Shown piece by piece: positions 1 through 9,270 of a DNA stretch of 64,000 nt. Within the stretch, counting starts at the first letter, position 1. Every line of letters starts with the position of its first letter. The notes under the pieces were generated by a model. It was given only the letters and a program-made list of their open reading frames with translations. It had not been told where the DNA came from and did no database searches. The position numbers and the translations under genes were made by a program. Source of the DNA: Diphasiastrum complanatum (lineage: Eukaryota; Streptophyta; Lycopodiopsida; Lycopodiales; Lycopodiaceae); NCBI GenBank assembly GCA_029204225.1, contig MU831928.1, forward strand, positions 32,523-96,522. The letters run 5' to 3'.

Positions 1-445
1 CAACACATGGAAACCGGTGGAAGTTAAATCAGCCCAACCAATCCTAGATCGTACAGATCTAGCCCCCAAGCTATGGATCAATCAAGGCCATGGAAAGAGG
101 AGTCACACCAGCAGCATGTAGCTACTCATCACAAATCAAGCATACACTAGTGAGAGCCTAGCAGGTATACTTATATCCTCCAAGGCCCATGCACCACTAG
201 TAGTGCACTATGACACCTCACTGGACACCTCTGTAGCCTATTTGGGCCACGTCATCCAGTTCCCTAATGACTCATTGATAGACCCATACCAACTCCACCA
301 CCATGTGTTTAGGCCTACAACCATTAATTATGACCATGTACACATAAGGGCCCCAATTCCCTTATAGTCACAATTAACTTACAGGTTGTTGGTCTACCGG
401 TCCCTAGCATGGACAAGCTACCTGAGACCAGTCATGGGCATGACA
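1..445 (-). repeat. 3' LTR (partial) of the minus-strand chromovirus
   Basis: On the minus strand a purine-rich tract just upstream is followed at 445 by TGTCATGCCCATGAC, a typical LTR start. The LTR runs leftward out of the window, so its end is not seen. It lies directly downstream of the chromodomain, where a chromovirus 3' LTR belongs. Positions 260-445 resemble 16255-16440, including the shared phrase CCAACCATTAATTATGA. Confidence 0.6.
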
Positions 446-458
446 TTCTTCCCTCCTT
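446..458 (-). other. Polypurine tract of the chromovirus
   Basis: The minus strand reads AAGGAGGGAAGAA immediately before the proposed TG start of the 3' LTR. A purine run at this place primes plus-strand DNA synthesis in LTR retrotransposons. Identified from position and composition only. Confidence 0.5.
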
Positions 459-466
459 ATTCAAGT

Positions 467-1414
467 TTTGACCTCAGAACTTAAAATTGGAAAAGTTTCT
501 CCTTAAGCTTCCTTCTTGTTCCCAGGAATCGTCATCGTCTGTACATCCCCTCCATCGAACTAGATGCTCGGTAACTATATGATTTTTCAATCGTTTAGTT
601 CTTGTATCCAAGATCTTTTCGGGTTCAAGACGAGATACACCCAATGATTCATCCAACAGGTCCAACTGATCTCCATATCCAAGATGCTCTCCTTCACGTA
701 GACTCTCTTTGAGACGACTAACGTGAAACACGAGATGCACTTGCGATCCATCTGAGAGCTCCAATTGGTAAGCTAAGGATCCAATCTTTTAGAAGATCTT
801 AAACAGTTCTCTATATCTAGGGGACAACTTATAATGCTTGCCAGTACGCATTATACTTGAATCTTTCAGGATTCTCAAATATACCCAATCTCCCACTTGG
901 AAGTCTCTCGGTGATCTTTTCAGATCTGCATAATGTCTGGCCCTATCCTGGGCACTCTGGACATTTTCACGTGCAATCCGTAGCATTTCTCGCATATCGT
1001 GTAGGAAATCCACTACTTTCTAAAACTTGATCGACCGAGTCTCAACCGCAATGGGTGACCTAGGCTCAAAACCATACATAAGTATAAATGGGCTATAAAC
1101 GGTAGCCGAATGCTTACTACTATTATAGGCAAACTCGATCAATGGAAAGTACTTTTTCCAATCAGATTGTCGTCTGGAAACATATGCTCAAAGCATTTGT
1201 TCCATCGTCTGATTTGTTCTTTTCGTCTGTCCATCCATCTTAGGATGATCAGAAGAACTCAAGCTCAGTGTCGTCTCTAGTTTAGCGAATACGGCCGACC
1301 AAAAGTGACCGGTGAACTTAGGATCGCGATCGCTCACAATATCACTTGGTACTCCGTAAAGCCTAAATAGATGCTCTACAAATATCTGAGCTAATTTAGA
1401 AGCTTTCATGGTGA
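467..1414 (-). pseudogene. Chromovirus integrase, C-terminal half with chromodomain
   Basis: This is the 3' part of a Ty3/gypsy pol gene. From 1409 downward it encodes the integrase core around SDRDPKFTGHFW (second catalytic Asp) and the HPKMDGQTKR block. Next comes the C-terminal region with the RARHYAD and VGDWVYL blocks (1013-789), then SQVHLVFHVSRL and a chromodomain ending HLVRWRGCTDDDDSWE (about 620-490). Chromodomains at the integrase C-terminus mark the chromovirus branch and are known to direct insertion to particular chromatin. The reading frame is broken near 1013-1188 and 764-789. The gene continues on the far side of the 12-kb insertion at 13412 and upward. Confidence 0.85.
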
Positions 1415-1419
1415 TCTTT
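1415..1419. repeat. Target-site duplication, left copy (TCTTT)
   Basis: TCTTT lies immediately outside the left LTR and is repeated exactly at 13412-13416 outside the right LTR. Five bases is the usual duplication for LTR retrotransposon integration. It marks the outer limits of one insertion into the chromovirus integrase. Confidence 0.9.
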
Positions 1420-2620
1420 TGTCGTGGTATACCAATTGTATTTGATATAGTTTTGTAGTATTTAATGTCGAATCCCCAAGAGGATAGCTTCTTTATGGTA
1501 TAATGTTGATATTGTTCTGACTTATTCGTATGATATAAAATGGAGAATTAGTCTGGTTGTCAAACAGACATTTGGGTTAAGTAACCAATATTACTTAATG
1601 GATAAATGAATGTTTAAAATCGGAATATCAGTCTTCTCTTCCGAATCGAAGAATTGGCGTTCTACAGGAGAATTGTTATCAGAGTAGTACGAATGTACTC
1701 CACTCTATCTGATTAAGGTGTCGGCAAGAATTCGGATTGATTTCGATGTATTCGTTCATCAGTGATCATAAGTTAATCTTATTCTTGGATTAACAAAAGT
1801 TAAACAATAGTCCTCAACAACTAGTGTTCTCCTCAGAGTTAAATCTCTTGTATAATCTTCGAATATGTTAGAAACATATGTTCGGAGATATTCAGAATAC
1901 AGATATCTTATCTCAATTCTTCAGACAGGGACTATCAATTAAGTTGTATACATACTTTTCTATTGATGACTGAGATAGACTTCTGATGATAAACGTTATT
2001 CGAGTGTCGAACAAATATTCGAATGAACGAATAAGTTAGTTTTAAGACAGTTCGTTAGAACACTTTTTACGGATACACAGCATAGACTGTAATGTACTTA
2101 TGCAACTGTCTGACTAGAGATAGATTTATATAAGAAAGATTGTTAGAGTACTTCAGAAGATCTCTCACAAGTACATAAACTTTTATCTCTCAGTGAATAC
2201 ATAAACTATATCTCCTGGTGAGTAAGACTGAATCGTGTCTTCTCTTTATCATCTTCAGAGCGAACAATCACGTCTTTATAAATTAGAGGCGTGTCGCTTT
2301 ACTGAATAAGGTTAACCAATATATATCTGACACGTATGTAGATTATACCGCAAAGATGTATCTAACCCTGAGTTTAGATTACTATAGTTAGAATTGTCGA
2401 TTCGAATCGAGTCGTTTCATGTAAGTGTCTTTATTTAAGGGTTGTTGTAGATGTCGCTTCATTGCTGAGGACTTGTCCTTTATATGTGATATTTAGTATG
2501 TCGCGAAAAATATAGGCAGGTCCCTTCATTATATATGTATCCAGCTCTTGTCTTCTTATGTGAATATATATTGCTTCATTCGGATGTATATTCGTTGTTT
2601 AATAAATACACATCTTCACA
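1420..2620 (-). repeat. LTR 1 (3' LTR of the left unit), 1201 bp
   Basis: Begins TGTCGTGGTATACC and ends CATCTTCACA on the plus strand, bounded by the TCTTT duplication on the left and the polypurine tract on the right. I saw no difference from LTR 2 when reading them side by side. It differs from LTR 3 by about 14 substitutions and lacks the 19-bp insertion of that copy. Confidence 0.92.
2123..2134 (-). promoter_or_regulatory. Possible TATA box within the LTR
   Basis: The minus strand reads CTTATATAAATC, close to the plant TATA consensus, about 490 bases from the start of the 3' LTR in the coding direction. The same site occurs in the other two LTRs. The LTR has other AT-rich candidates (for example near 2273 and 2480), so the transcription start is not settled. 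Confidence 0.3.
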
Positions 2621-2633
2621 TATCCCCCTCCTC
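2621..2633 (-). other. Polypurine tract, left unit
   Basis: The minus strand reads GAGGAGGGGGATA immediately upstream of the 3' LTR, the expected second-strand primer. The same sequence recurs at 8007-8019. It is absent after LTR 3, as expected for an outer 5' LTR. Confidence 0.8.
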
Positions 2634-2840
2634 AAATGTGAAACGTCCTCGTGAACAACCAGTATTCTTTTTGAGATTTGGTCGTTGATTAGAAAAGAAT
2701 ATATTCGGTTCGTTGATCAATTCGTCTTTAAAAGATATTTCTTCAGTAGGTACTTTATTCGAATTGATGGTTATTGCCTTCAAGTATTTGAAAACATCAG
2801 ATACAACATCACATAGGTAAAGGATTTGGAAAAGAACTCT

Positions 2841-3671
2841 TTAGTCTTGAGACATCTCGTCATATAATTGCTGAGCGAGGTCTAAATCCCTTTGACATTC
2901 GAGTAACAATAGTTTTTCTCGAGAACGAGAGTATCTGCCAATAGCAAGATTTCCGAATTCTTCTAATTGTATCGGAAGAAGAGTGCCATCAAATAATTCT
3001 TGTACTAATTTGACATCTTCCTCCGAATCGTTCCTTAATCTGATCTCTCGAAAGAATCGTGTTGAATGCTGTAAATAATTACACTTAATATACAAATTTT
3101 GTACAAAAAATAAGGTCTTTGCTGCAAATGTGCCGAACTGTCGATAAGAATATGTACAAAATAATTTATAAGCACGGGACTTCGTTCGATCCTGCAGACT
3201 GTGTTTGATTTCTGCAAAATATTCAGCAAAATTGCGCTCCCAGTCAATGTAGATCTCATATAGTTCAGGATACGCCATATTTATATTGATCAGCAAACCC
3301 GCATTGTCGAATGCTGCTATGTCCGCACGCTCCGTGGGTTTGTACAGTTCGAATTGACAGTGTCGTCTCCAAAATTGTCGTTTTCGATCGTCGACCTCCA
3401 AAAATTGTAGTTCTTTGATTCGAATATATTCTAAAGCATACATACAGGTTGATCCTATATACAATTCGATTGACCCGAATGGACAGACTTTAAACTTGCC
3501 CTGTAGGATTGCCCAGCATAAGCATCCTTTCTGCTCTATGTCTAACTGGTCCCATAACCAGAGAAATTCGTCCTTTTCCCACTCAATTTTCCAATCATCG
3601 AAGGCAATGCCTACTGTGCCTTCGACTGATTTCTTTTTGTGCGCTTTGCCTTTGGTGGTACTTCTGTCGTT
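2841..3671 (-). CDS. Unrecognised second ORF of the gag-only element, left copy
   Basis: An open frame of about 276 codons runs from just after a stop at 3672-3674 to a stop at 2841. No clear ATG marks the start, so it may be reached by frameshift from the upstream frame. The product starts with a basic stretch (KGKAHKKK), then a tryptophan-rich acidic segment (DDWKIEWEKDEFLWLWDQLD), then a mixed helical region rich in Tyr, Phe, Arg and Glu ending QQLYDEMSQD. I recognise no domain; it is not RT, integrase or a zinc knuckle, and no signal peptide or clear membrane segment is visible. It sits between Gag and the 3' LTR. The frame is open in both tandem copies, with the same protein sequence over its last 207 residues, although gag carries stops. 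Confidence 0.6.
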   Translation of the reverse strand, partial: NDRSTTKGKAHKKKSVEGTVGIAFDDWKIEWEKDEFLWLWDQLDIEQKGCLCWAILQGKFKVCPFGSIELYIGSTCMYALEYIRIKELQFLEVDDRKRQFWRRHCQFELYKPTERADIAAFDNAGLLININMAYPELYEIYIDWERNFAEYFAEIKHSLQDRTKSRAYKLFCTYSYRQFGTFAAKTLFFVQNLYIKCNYLQHSTRFFREIRLRNDSEEDVKLVQELFDGTLLPIQLEEFGNLAIGRYSRSREKLLLLECQRDLDLAQQLYDEMSQD

Positions 3672-3884
3672 TCATGCGAATGAAGTGTAATCGCGAAGTT
3701 CTGATCATCGAGCTGTTGCTTGAAAGTTGTTACTTCTTTTTGCAGGTCTGATATTTGCACTAATGCCTGTGCATACTCCAAATGATCAGCAACTCCCGAA
3801 CAAGCTGTTACAGATTTAAGTTCGGTTGACAGCTGTTCGATTGTGTCCAGAGCCTTTGTATATTCGGTATGTGCATCTGGCCCG
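3614..3884 (-). pseudogene. Coiled-coil segment between Gag and the second ORF, left copy
   Basis: In a third minus-strand frame a protein-like stretch follows Gag. It contains a heptad-like region (KALDTIEQLSTELKSV, then ALVQISDLQKEVTTFKQQL) and a basic end (KAKRTKRNQSKAQ), and stops at 3611-3613. It overlaps the end of the Gag frame near 3884 and the start of the second ORF at 3614-3671. The most likely reading is one ancestral polyprotein broken by two frameshifts, or joined by frameshifting. Nothing in the sequence proves programmed frameshifting. Confidence 0.45.
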
Positions 3885-6717
3885 GTGCAAGTTCAATTTG
3901 CTCTGTTGAATCAGGTAAAATCATACCTTCTGTCATACTAAACTTTGAATATCCATGAATTTCGCGCATTGCTGTCTCCATAGATATGTTCGTGTCGACA
4001 GACTGATTCTTATTTTCAATTTCTTCATTTGATTCGTCCGAGTCGTCTGATTCGTACGAATCTGTTGATTCGTCTTCAGTAATAACTAGTTCATCTAGTT
4101 CTGTGTTGCAAACATCGATGAATTCTTCTGCATTATCTGATTCGTTATCATTCTCATAGCATTCGAAAAATTTAACTTCGACATCTGAAACATTAGAGAA
4201 GATATTTAGTGCATAAGAAGAATTTTCCGAAGTATAGCTAGTGTCGGTCATAGGAGTTTCGCCTTCGTATCTATCTTTATTCCAGGTAATGATCTCCTCT
4301 GCTGGTTTTCCACGATTATTGGTCTCGCCAGTTTGAAATCTTAATTCCCTAGACTTCCAATGAACACTAGCATTTGACTGATACAGCCACGGCCTTCCGA
4401 TTAGCACAGAGTAAGAAGGCAAACCCATTGGTTTGATAACAATAAAATTCATGGTAAAAGGCTTGGCTTGTATATACACAGTAATGTTCTCCAGCTCTCC
4501 GACAGGCTTTCGTCGTGTTGAGTCTGCCAACTTGATATTTCGGTTGGTTGGTCGAATATCTGTCAAACCCAGAGCGTGAGCAGTTTCTTCAGTAATAATA
4601 TTGACGCTCGAACCTGAATCAATCGGCACATGTTCGATTAAGCATCCCTCAATAGTAATGTCGATTTCCGGTGCGCCAAGATCTCCCAAATCAATAGATA
4701 ATACTCCTAATTCTGGCAAGGGATTTCTTTTCTTCTTCTTTGGAGTAGAAAGTCCTTTTAACTGCCTGCGATAGTAAGTATTGTCTGCCAACAATTGTTC
4801 GAATGTGATATTTGGACGAAGAGAACCAATATCAGTTACGATATCGTAATCTTTCGTCTTCGATATCGGCTTATCAATCATGGCTTCCGACAGTTTGGTT
4901 TTATGAATTGATTCGTTCCCTTCTTCGAATGTGACTTTCCTTTCTGTAGCTGCTCTTTGTAGTTCTTCTTCAATTATTTCTTTCGCTTCTGCAGATATAT
5001 CTTTTGAAAACAAATTTTTAGCATTTCGATCATAGTCGGGATCATCTTTAATATCTTCTTTTGTTAGGGATTTATTCGTTCCCTTCTTCTTAGATGATTT
5101 TCTGCGTTTCTTCAAGGAACCTTTCGAGTTGGTTTTCGAGTCATCTTTCGAAGAACTCCTCGTATTTACTTTGAATATTGTTTCCATATCACTTGGCCAA
5201 GATTGGTCAGTTGTCCTCGTTGATTGGTTTTCCACAAGATCAATTTTTTGTATAACCGCATCTGCCGAAACTTTTCCTTTCGAGTCTACCATTGCAGCAG
5301 GTGTCGCTACATACTGGTATTTAGGTCTTGGCCTCTGTGGTTGGGGACAATCAAGATATTTGTGGCCTGGTTCTTTACAATTAAAACAGAGAGGTACATA
5401 CCCAATTGGCTTCCGTGGTTGCGGACAGTCTGGTGAAAAATGTCCTGGTTCTCCACAATTGTAACAATTGCCCGAAACTGGTCTTGGAAAATTCGAAGTC
5501 TTTGTTGTTGATGTTACAAATTCGGGTGGATTATATCTTTTCGGTCCGAATTTGGGTTTGGATTGCTGGAACGGTGTAGTCGTGCCTTGAACAAAATTTG
5601 TTGTTGTATTATTATTCTGAAAAATAAACAGCACCTCCTGTGTTGGATCTTCAACGTAAGATATATTCACTGTTCTGCAATCTTCCTTCGAATGTCCTGA
5701 TGTACCGCACCTCGTACACCATAGTCCTGAATTGGAAGAAGATGATTTCAGTCTCTTGTCAGCAACCTCTGAAATTTGAACTTTTAGATCGTTGAATTTT
5801 TTGTTAATATCTGCAAGATCTCTCCTCCAAATCTTTTCGACCTTTGATGTTGTTGGCTTCATCTCCGAATTTTTATCGTCCTTTCGTTTGGGTTTTCGTT
5901 TACTACTTCGTTCTCTCTCATCAGTCTCAGAGTCGGATGAGTCGTGTAATTCGGATTCTGAACTGGAGGAACTGGAACTGGATTCAGACTTCGAATCCTC
6001 TTCACTGCCACTGGAAACATGCTTAGACTTTCGACTTCATCTAGTTGATTTTCTCTTCTGAACAAGCTTAGAAGTCTCATAGTTTTCAGCACTTGCAATG
6101 ACTGCTGCTAAGGTAGTCGTATCACCTTGTCTGCAGTATCGATTTATACTCGGTGGTAAACCTGACAGAAACCATTCAATCTACATCGCAACGGGGTATA
6201 CTCCAGTTAGTTTTCCAATAAGATTCTTGACCTTACGAGTATACCTTCTCAGAGATTCTCGACTCTTCTTCTCTATGTTGTTGAGTCTGCCGAGTACTCT
6301 GGATGAATAACCAATTTCTCTGAATTGGTGTAGAAACGCATCTTTCAGCAGCAACCAGGTAGCCACTCGTCCTGGTTCGACTTGGCTGTACCATATGCGT
6401 GCTTGTTTTTTGAGAAGACTAGAAAAAATCCTCAGTTTGTCCGCCTCCGAACCTTCATTATTCGCGTTCGCAATTGATTCGAACTGCGAAACATAACTGT
6501 CCGCATCATCTGAGGTTGTTCCTTTGAAATAATCGTATCTGATCTTCGAAATTGAAGAAAGTCGGGGTGCAGGGCCTTCCATATTCGGTTTTAGTTTGGC
6601 AACTGGTTTTAACAAATCCGAATAAGTTTCAGCTCTATCAGAACTTCCAGATAAATTTCTGAAAAAATCTTCTCGAATCTTTCGATATCTTTCGATTCGG
6701 GAAGCTCTGTCTGACAT
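3808..6717 (-). pseudogene. Gag polyprotein with protease-like motif, left copy
   Basis: One frame of about 969 codons begins with an ATG at 6715-6717 (MSDRASRIERYRK), 58 bases downstream of the PBS. The first 180 residues resemble a retrotransposon capsid domain (ARIWYSQVEPG, AFLHQFREIG). A Ser/Asp/Glu-rich and Arg/Lys-rich linker follows. Three zinc knuckles come next: CTRCGTSGHSKEDC, CYNCGEPGHFSPDC and CFNCKEPGHKYLDC. A retropepsin-like region holds VPIDSGSSVNII and VLIGRPWL, and an acidic tail closes the protein. Two in-frame stops interrupt it, TAG at 6181-6183 and TGA at 6037-6039; both are shared with the other unit. The frame from 5862 to 3808 alone is 684 codons. RT and integrase are absent. 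Confidence 0.85.
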
Positions 6718-6776
6718 ATACTTATTAATGACGATGATTTTGTCAGTTTTATATCAACATGTTTGTTTTTGGCTAT

Positions 6777-6793
6777 CCCCGGCAACGGCGCCA
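6777..6793 (-). other. Primer-binding site, left unit (tRNA-Asp type)
   Basis: The minus strand reads TGGCGCCGTTGCCGGGG, complementary to the 3' end of a tRNA-Asp ending CCCCGGCAACGGCGCCA. This PBS type is known from Athila/Tat-like gypsy elements. It lies 12 bases inside the LTR edge at 6806. Confidence 0.88.
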
Positions 6794-6805
6794 AAATTTG
6801 GTTTA

Positions 6806-8006
6806 TGTCGTGGTATACCAATTGTATTTGATATAGTTTTGTAGTATTTAATGTCGAATCCCCAAGAGGATAGCTTCTTTATGGTATAATGTTGATATTG
6901 TTCTGACTTATTCGTATGATATAAAATGGAGAATTAGTCTGGTTGTCAAACAGACATTTGGGTTAAGTAACCAATATTACTTAATGGATAAATGAATGTT
7001 TAAAATCGGAATATCAGTCTTCTCTTCCGAATCGAAGAATTGGCGTTCTACAGGAGAATTGTTATCAGAGTAGTACGAATGTACTCCACTCTATCTGATT
7101 AAGGTGTCGGCAAGAATTCGGATTGATTTCGATGTATTCGTTCATCAGTGATCATAAGTTAATCTTATTCTTGGATTAACAAAAGTTAAACAATAGTCCT
7201 CAACAACTAGTGTTCTCCTCAGAGTTAAATCTCTTGTATAATCTTCGAATATGTTAGAAACATATGTTCGGAGATATTCAGAATACAGATATCTTATCTC
7301 AATTCTTCAGACAGGGACTATCAATTAAGTTGTATACATACTTTTCTATTGATGACTGAGATAGACTTCTGATGATAAACGTTATTCGAGTGTCGAACAA
7401 ATATTCGAATGAACGAATAAGTTAGTTTTAAGACAGTTCGTTAGAACACTTTTTACGGATACACAGCATAGACTGTAATGTACTTATGCAACTGTCTGAC
7501 TAGAGATAGATTTATATAAGAAAGATTGTTAGAGTACTTCAGAAGATCTCTCACAAGTACATAAACTTTTATCTCTCAGTGAATACATAAACTATATCTC
7601 CTGGTGAGTAAGACTGAATCGTGTCTTCTCTTTATCATCTTCAGAGCGAACAATCACGTCTTTATAAATTAGAGGCGTGTCGCTTTACTGAATAAGGTTA
7701 ACCAATATATATCTGACACGTATGTAGATTATACCGCAAAGATGTATCTAACCCTGAGTTTAGATTACTATAGTTAGAATTGTCGATTCGAATCGAGTCG
7801 TTTCATGTAAGTGTCTTTATTTAAGGGTTGTTGTAGATGTCGCTTCATTGCTGAGGACTTGTCCTTTATATGTGATATTTAGTATGTCGCGAAAAATATA
7901 GGCAGGTCCCTTCATTATATATGTATCCAGCTCTTGTCTTCTTATGTGAATATATATTGCTTCATTCGGATGTATATTCGTTGTTTAATAAATACACATC
8001 TTCACA
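6806..8006 (-). repeat. LTR 2 (shared middle LTR), 1201 bp
   Basis: Same length and, as far as I could read, same sequence as LTR 1. It serves as 5' LTR of the left unit (PBS at 6777-6793) and as 3' LTR of the right unit (polypurine tract at 8007-8019). No target duplication separates the units, which excludes two independent insertions. Confidence 0.92.
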
Positions 8007-8019
8007 TATCCCCCTCCTC
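8007..8019 (-). other. Polypurine tract, right unit
   Basis: GAGGAGGGGGATA on the minus strand directly beside the middle LTR, identical to the left unit's tract. Confidence 0.8.
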
Positions 8020-8226
8020 AAATGTGAAACGTCCTCGTGAACAACCAGTATTCTTTTTGAGATTTGGTCGTTGATTAGAAAAGAATATATTCGGTTCGTT
8101 GATCAATTCGTCTTTAAAAGATATTTCTTCAGTAGGTACTTTATTCGAATTGATGGTTATTGCCTTCAAGTATTTGAAAACATCAGATACAACATCACAT
8201 AGGTAAAGGATTTGGAAAAGAACTCT

Positions 8227-9057
8227 TTAGTCTTGAGACATCTCGTCATATAATTGCTGAGCGAGGTCTAAATCCCTTTGACATTCGAGTAACAATAGTT
8301 TTTCTCGAGAACGAGAGTATCTGCCAATAGCAAGATTTCCGAATTCTTCTAATTGTATCGGAAGAAGAGTGCCATCAAATAATTCTTGTACTAATTTGAC
8401 ATCTTCCTCCGAATCGTTCCTTAATCTGATCTCTCGAAAGAATCGTGTTGAATGCTGTAAATAATTACACTTAATATACAAATTTTGTACAAAAAATAAG
8501 GTCTTTGCTGCAAATGTGCCGAACTGTCGATAAGAATATGTACAAAATAATTTATAAGCACGGGACTTCGTTCGATCCTGCAGACTGTGTTTGATTTCTG
8601 CAAAATATTCAGCAAAATTGCGCTCCCAGTCAATGTAGATCTCATATAGTTCAGGATACGCCATATTTATATTGATCAGCAAACCCGCATTGTCGAATGC
8701 TGCTATGTCCGCACGCTCCGTTGGTTTGTACAGTTCGAATTGACAGTGTCGTCTCCAAAATTGTCGTTTTCGATCGTCGACCTCCAAAAATTGTAGTTCT
8801 TTGATTCGAATATATTCTAAAGCATACATACAGGTTGATCCTATATACAATTCGATTGACCCGAATGGACAGACTTTAAACTTGCCCTGTAGGATTGCCC
8901 AGCATAAGCATCCTTTCTGCTCTATGTCTAACTGGTCCCATAACCAGAGAAATTCGTCCTTTTCCCACTCAATTTTCCAATCATCGAAGGCAATGCCTAC
9001 TGTGCCTTCGACTGATTTCTTTTTGTGCGCTTTGCCTTTGGTGGTACTTCTGTCGTT
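8227..9057 (-). CDS. Unrecognised second ORF of the gag-only element, right copy
   Basis: This copy matches the ORF at 2841-3671, displaced by 5386 bases. The differences I noticed are silent, for example G at 3336 versus T at 8722. The frame stays open over about 276 codons and ends in QQLYDEMSQD. As in the left copy there is no obvious ATG at the start, and the preceding coiled-coil frame overlaps its beginning. No function can be assigned. Confidence 0.6.
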   Translation of the reverse strand, partial: NDRSTTKGKAHKKKSVEGTVGIAFDDWKIEWEKDEFLWLWDQLDIEQKGCLCWAILQGKFKVCPFGSIELYIGSTCMYALEYIRIKELQFLEVDDRKRQFWRRHCQFELYKPTERADIAAFDNAGLLININMAYPELYEIYIDWERNFAEYFAEIKHSLQDRTKSRAYKLFCTYSYRQFGTFAAKTLFFVQNLYIKCNYLQHSTRFFREIRLRNDSEEDVKLVQELFDGTLLPIQLEEFGNLAIGRYSRSREKLLLLECQRDLDLAQQLYDEMSQD

Positions 9058-9270
9058 TCATGCGAATGAAGTGTAATCGCGAAGTTCTGATCATCGAGCT
9101 GTTGCTTGAAAGTTGTTACTTCTTTTTGCAGGTCTGATATTTGCACTAATGCCTGTGCATACTCCAAATGATCAGCAACTCCCGAACAAGCTGTTACAGA
9201 TTTAAGTTCGGTTGACAGCTGTTCGATTGTGTCCAGAGCCTTTGTATATTCGGTATGTGCATCTGGCCCG
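9000..9270 (-). pseudogene. Coiled-coil segment, right copy
   Basis: Same heptad-like segment and same frame relations as 3614-3884. The two frame changes are therefore older than the tandem duplication. Confidence 0.45.

Noticed and set aside
3415-3751. Short plus-strand frames with hydrophobic runs
   Set aside because: Antisense to the second ORF and coiled-coil segment; present in both units only because the units are copies.
5129-5464. Plus-strand Cys/Gly-rich frame opposite Gag (also 10515-10850)
   Set aside because: It is the antisense shadow of the zinc-knuckle coding region; its pattern follows from the knuckle codons.
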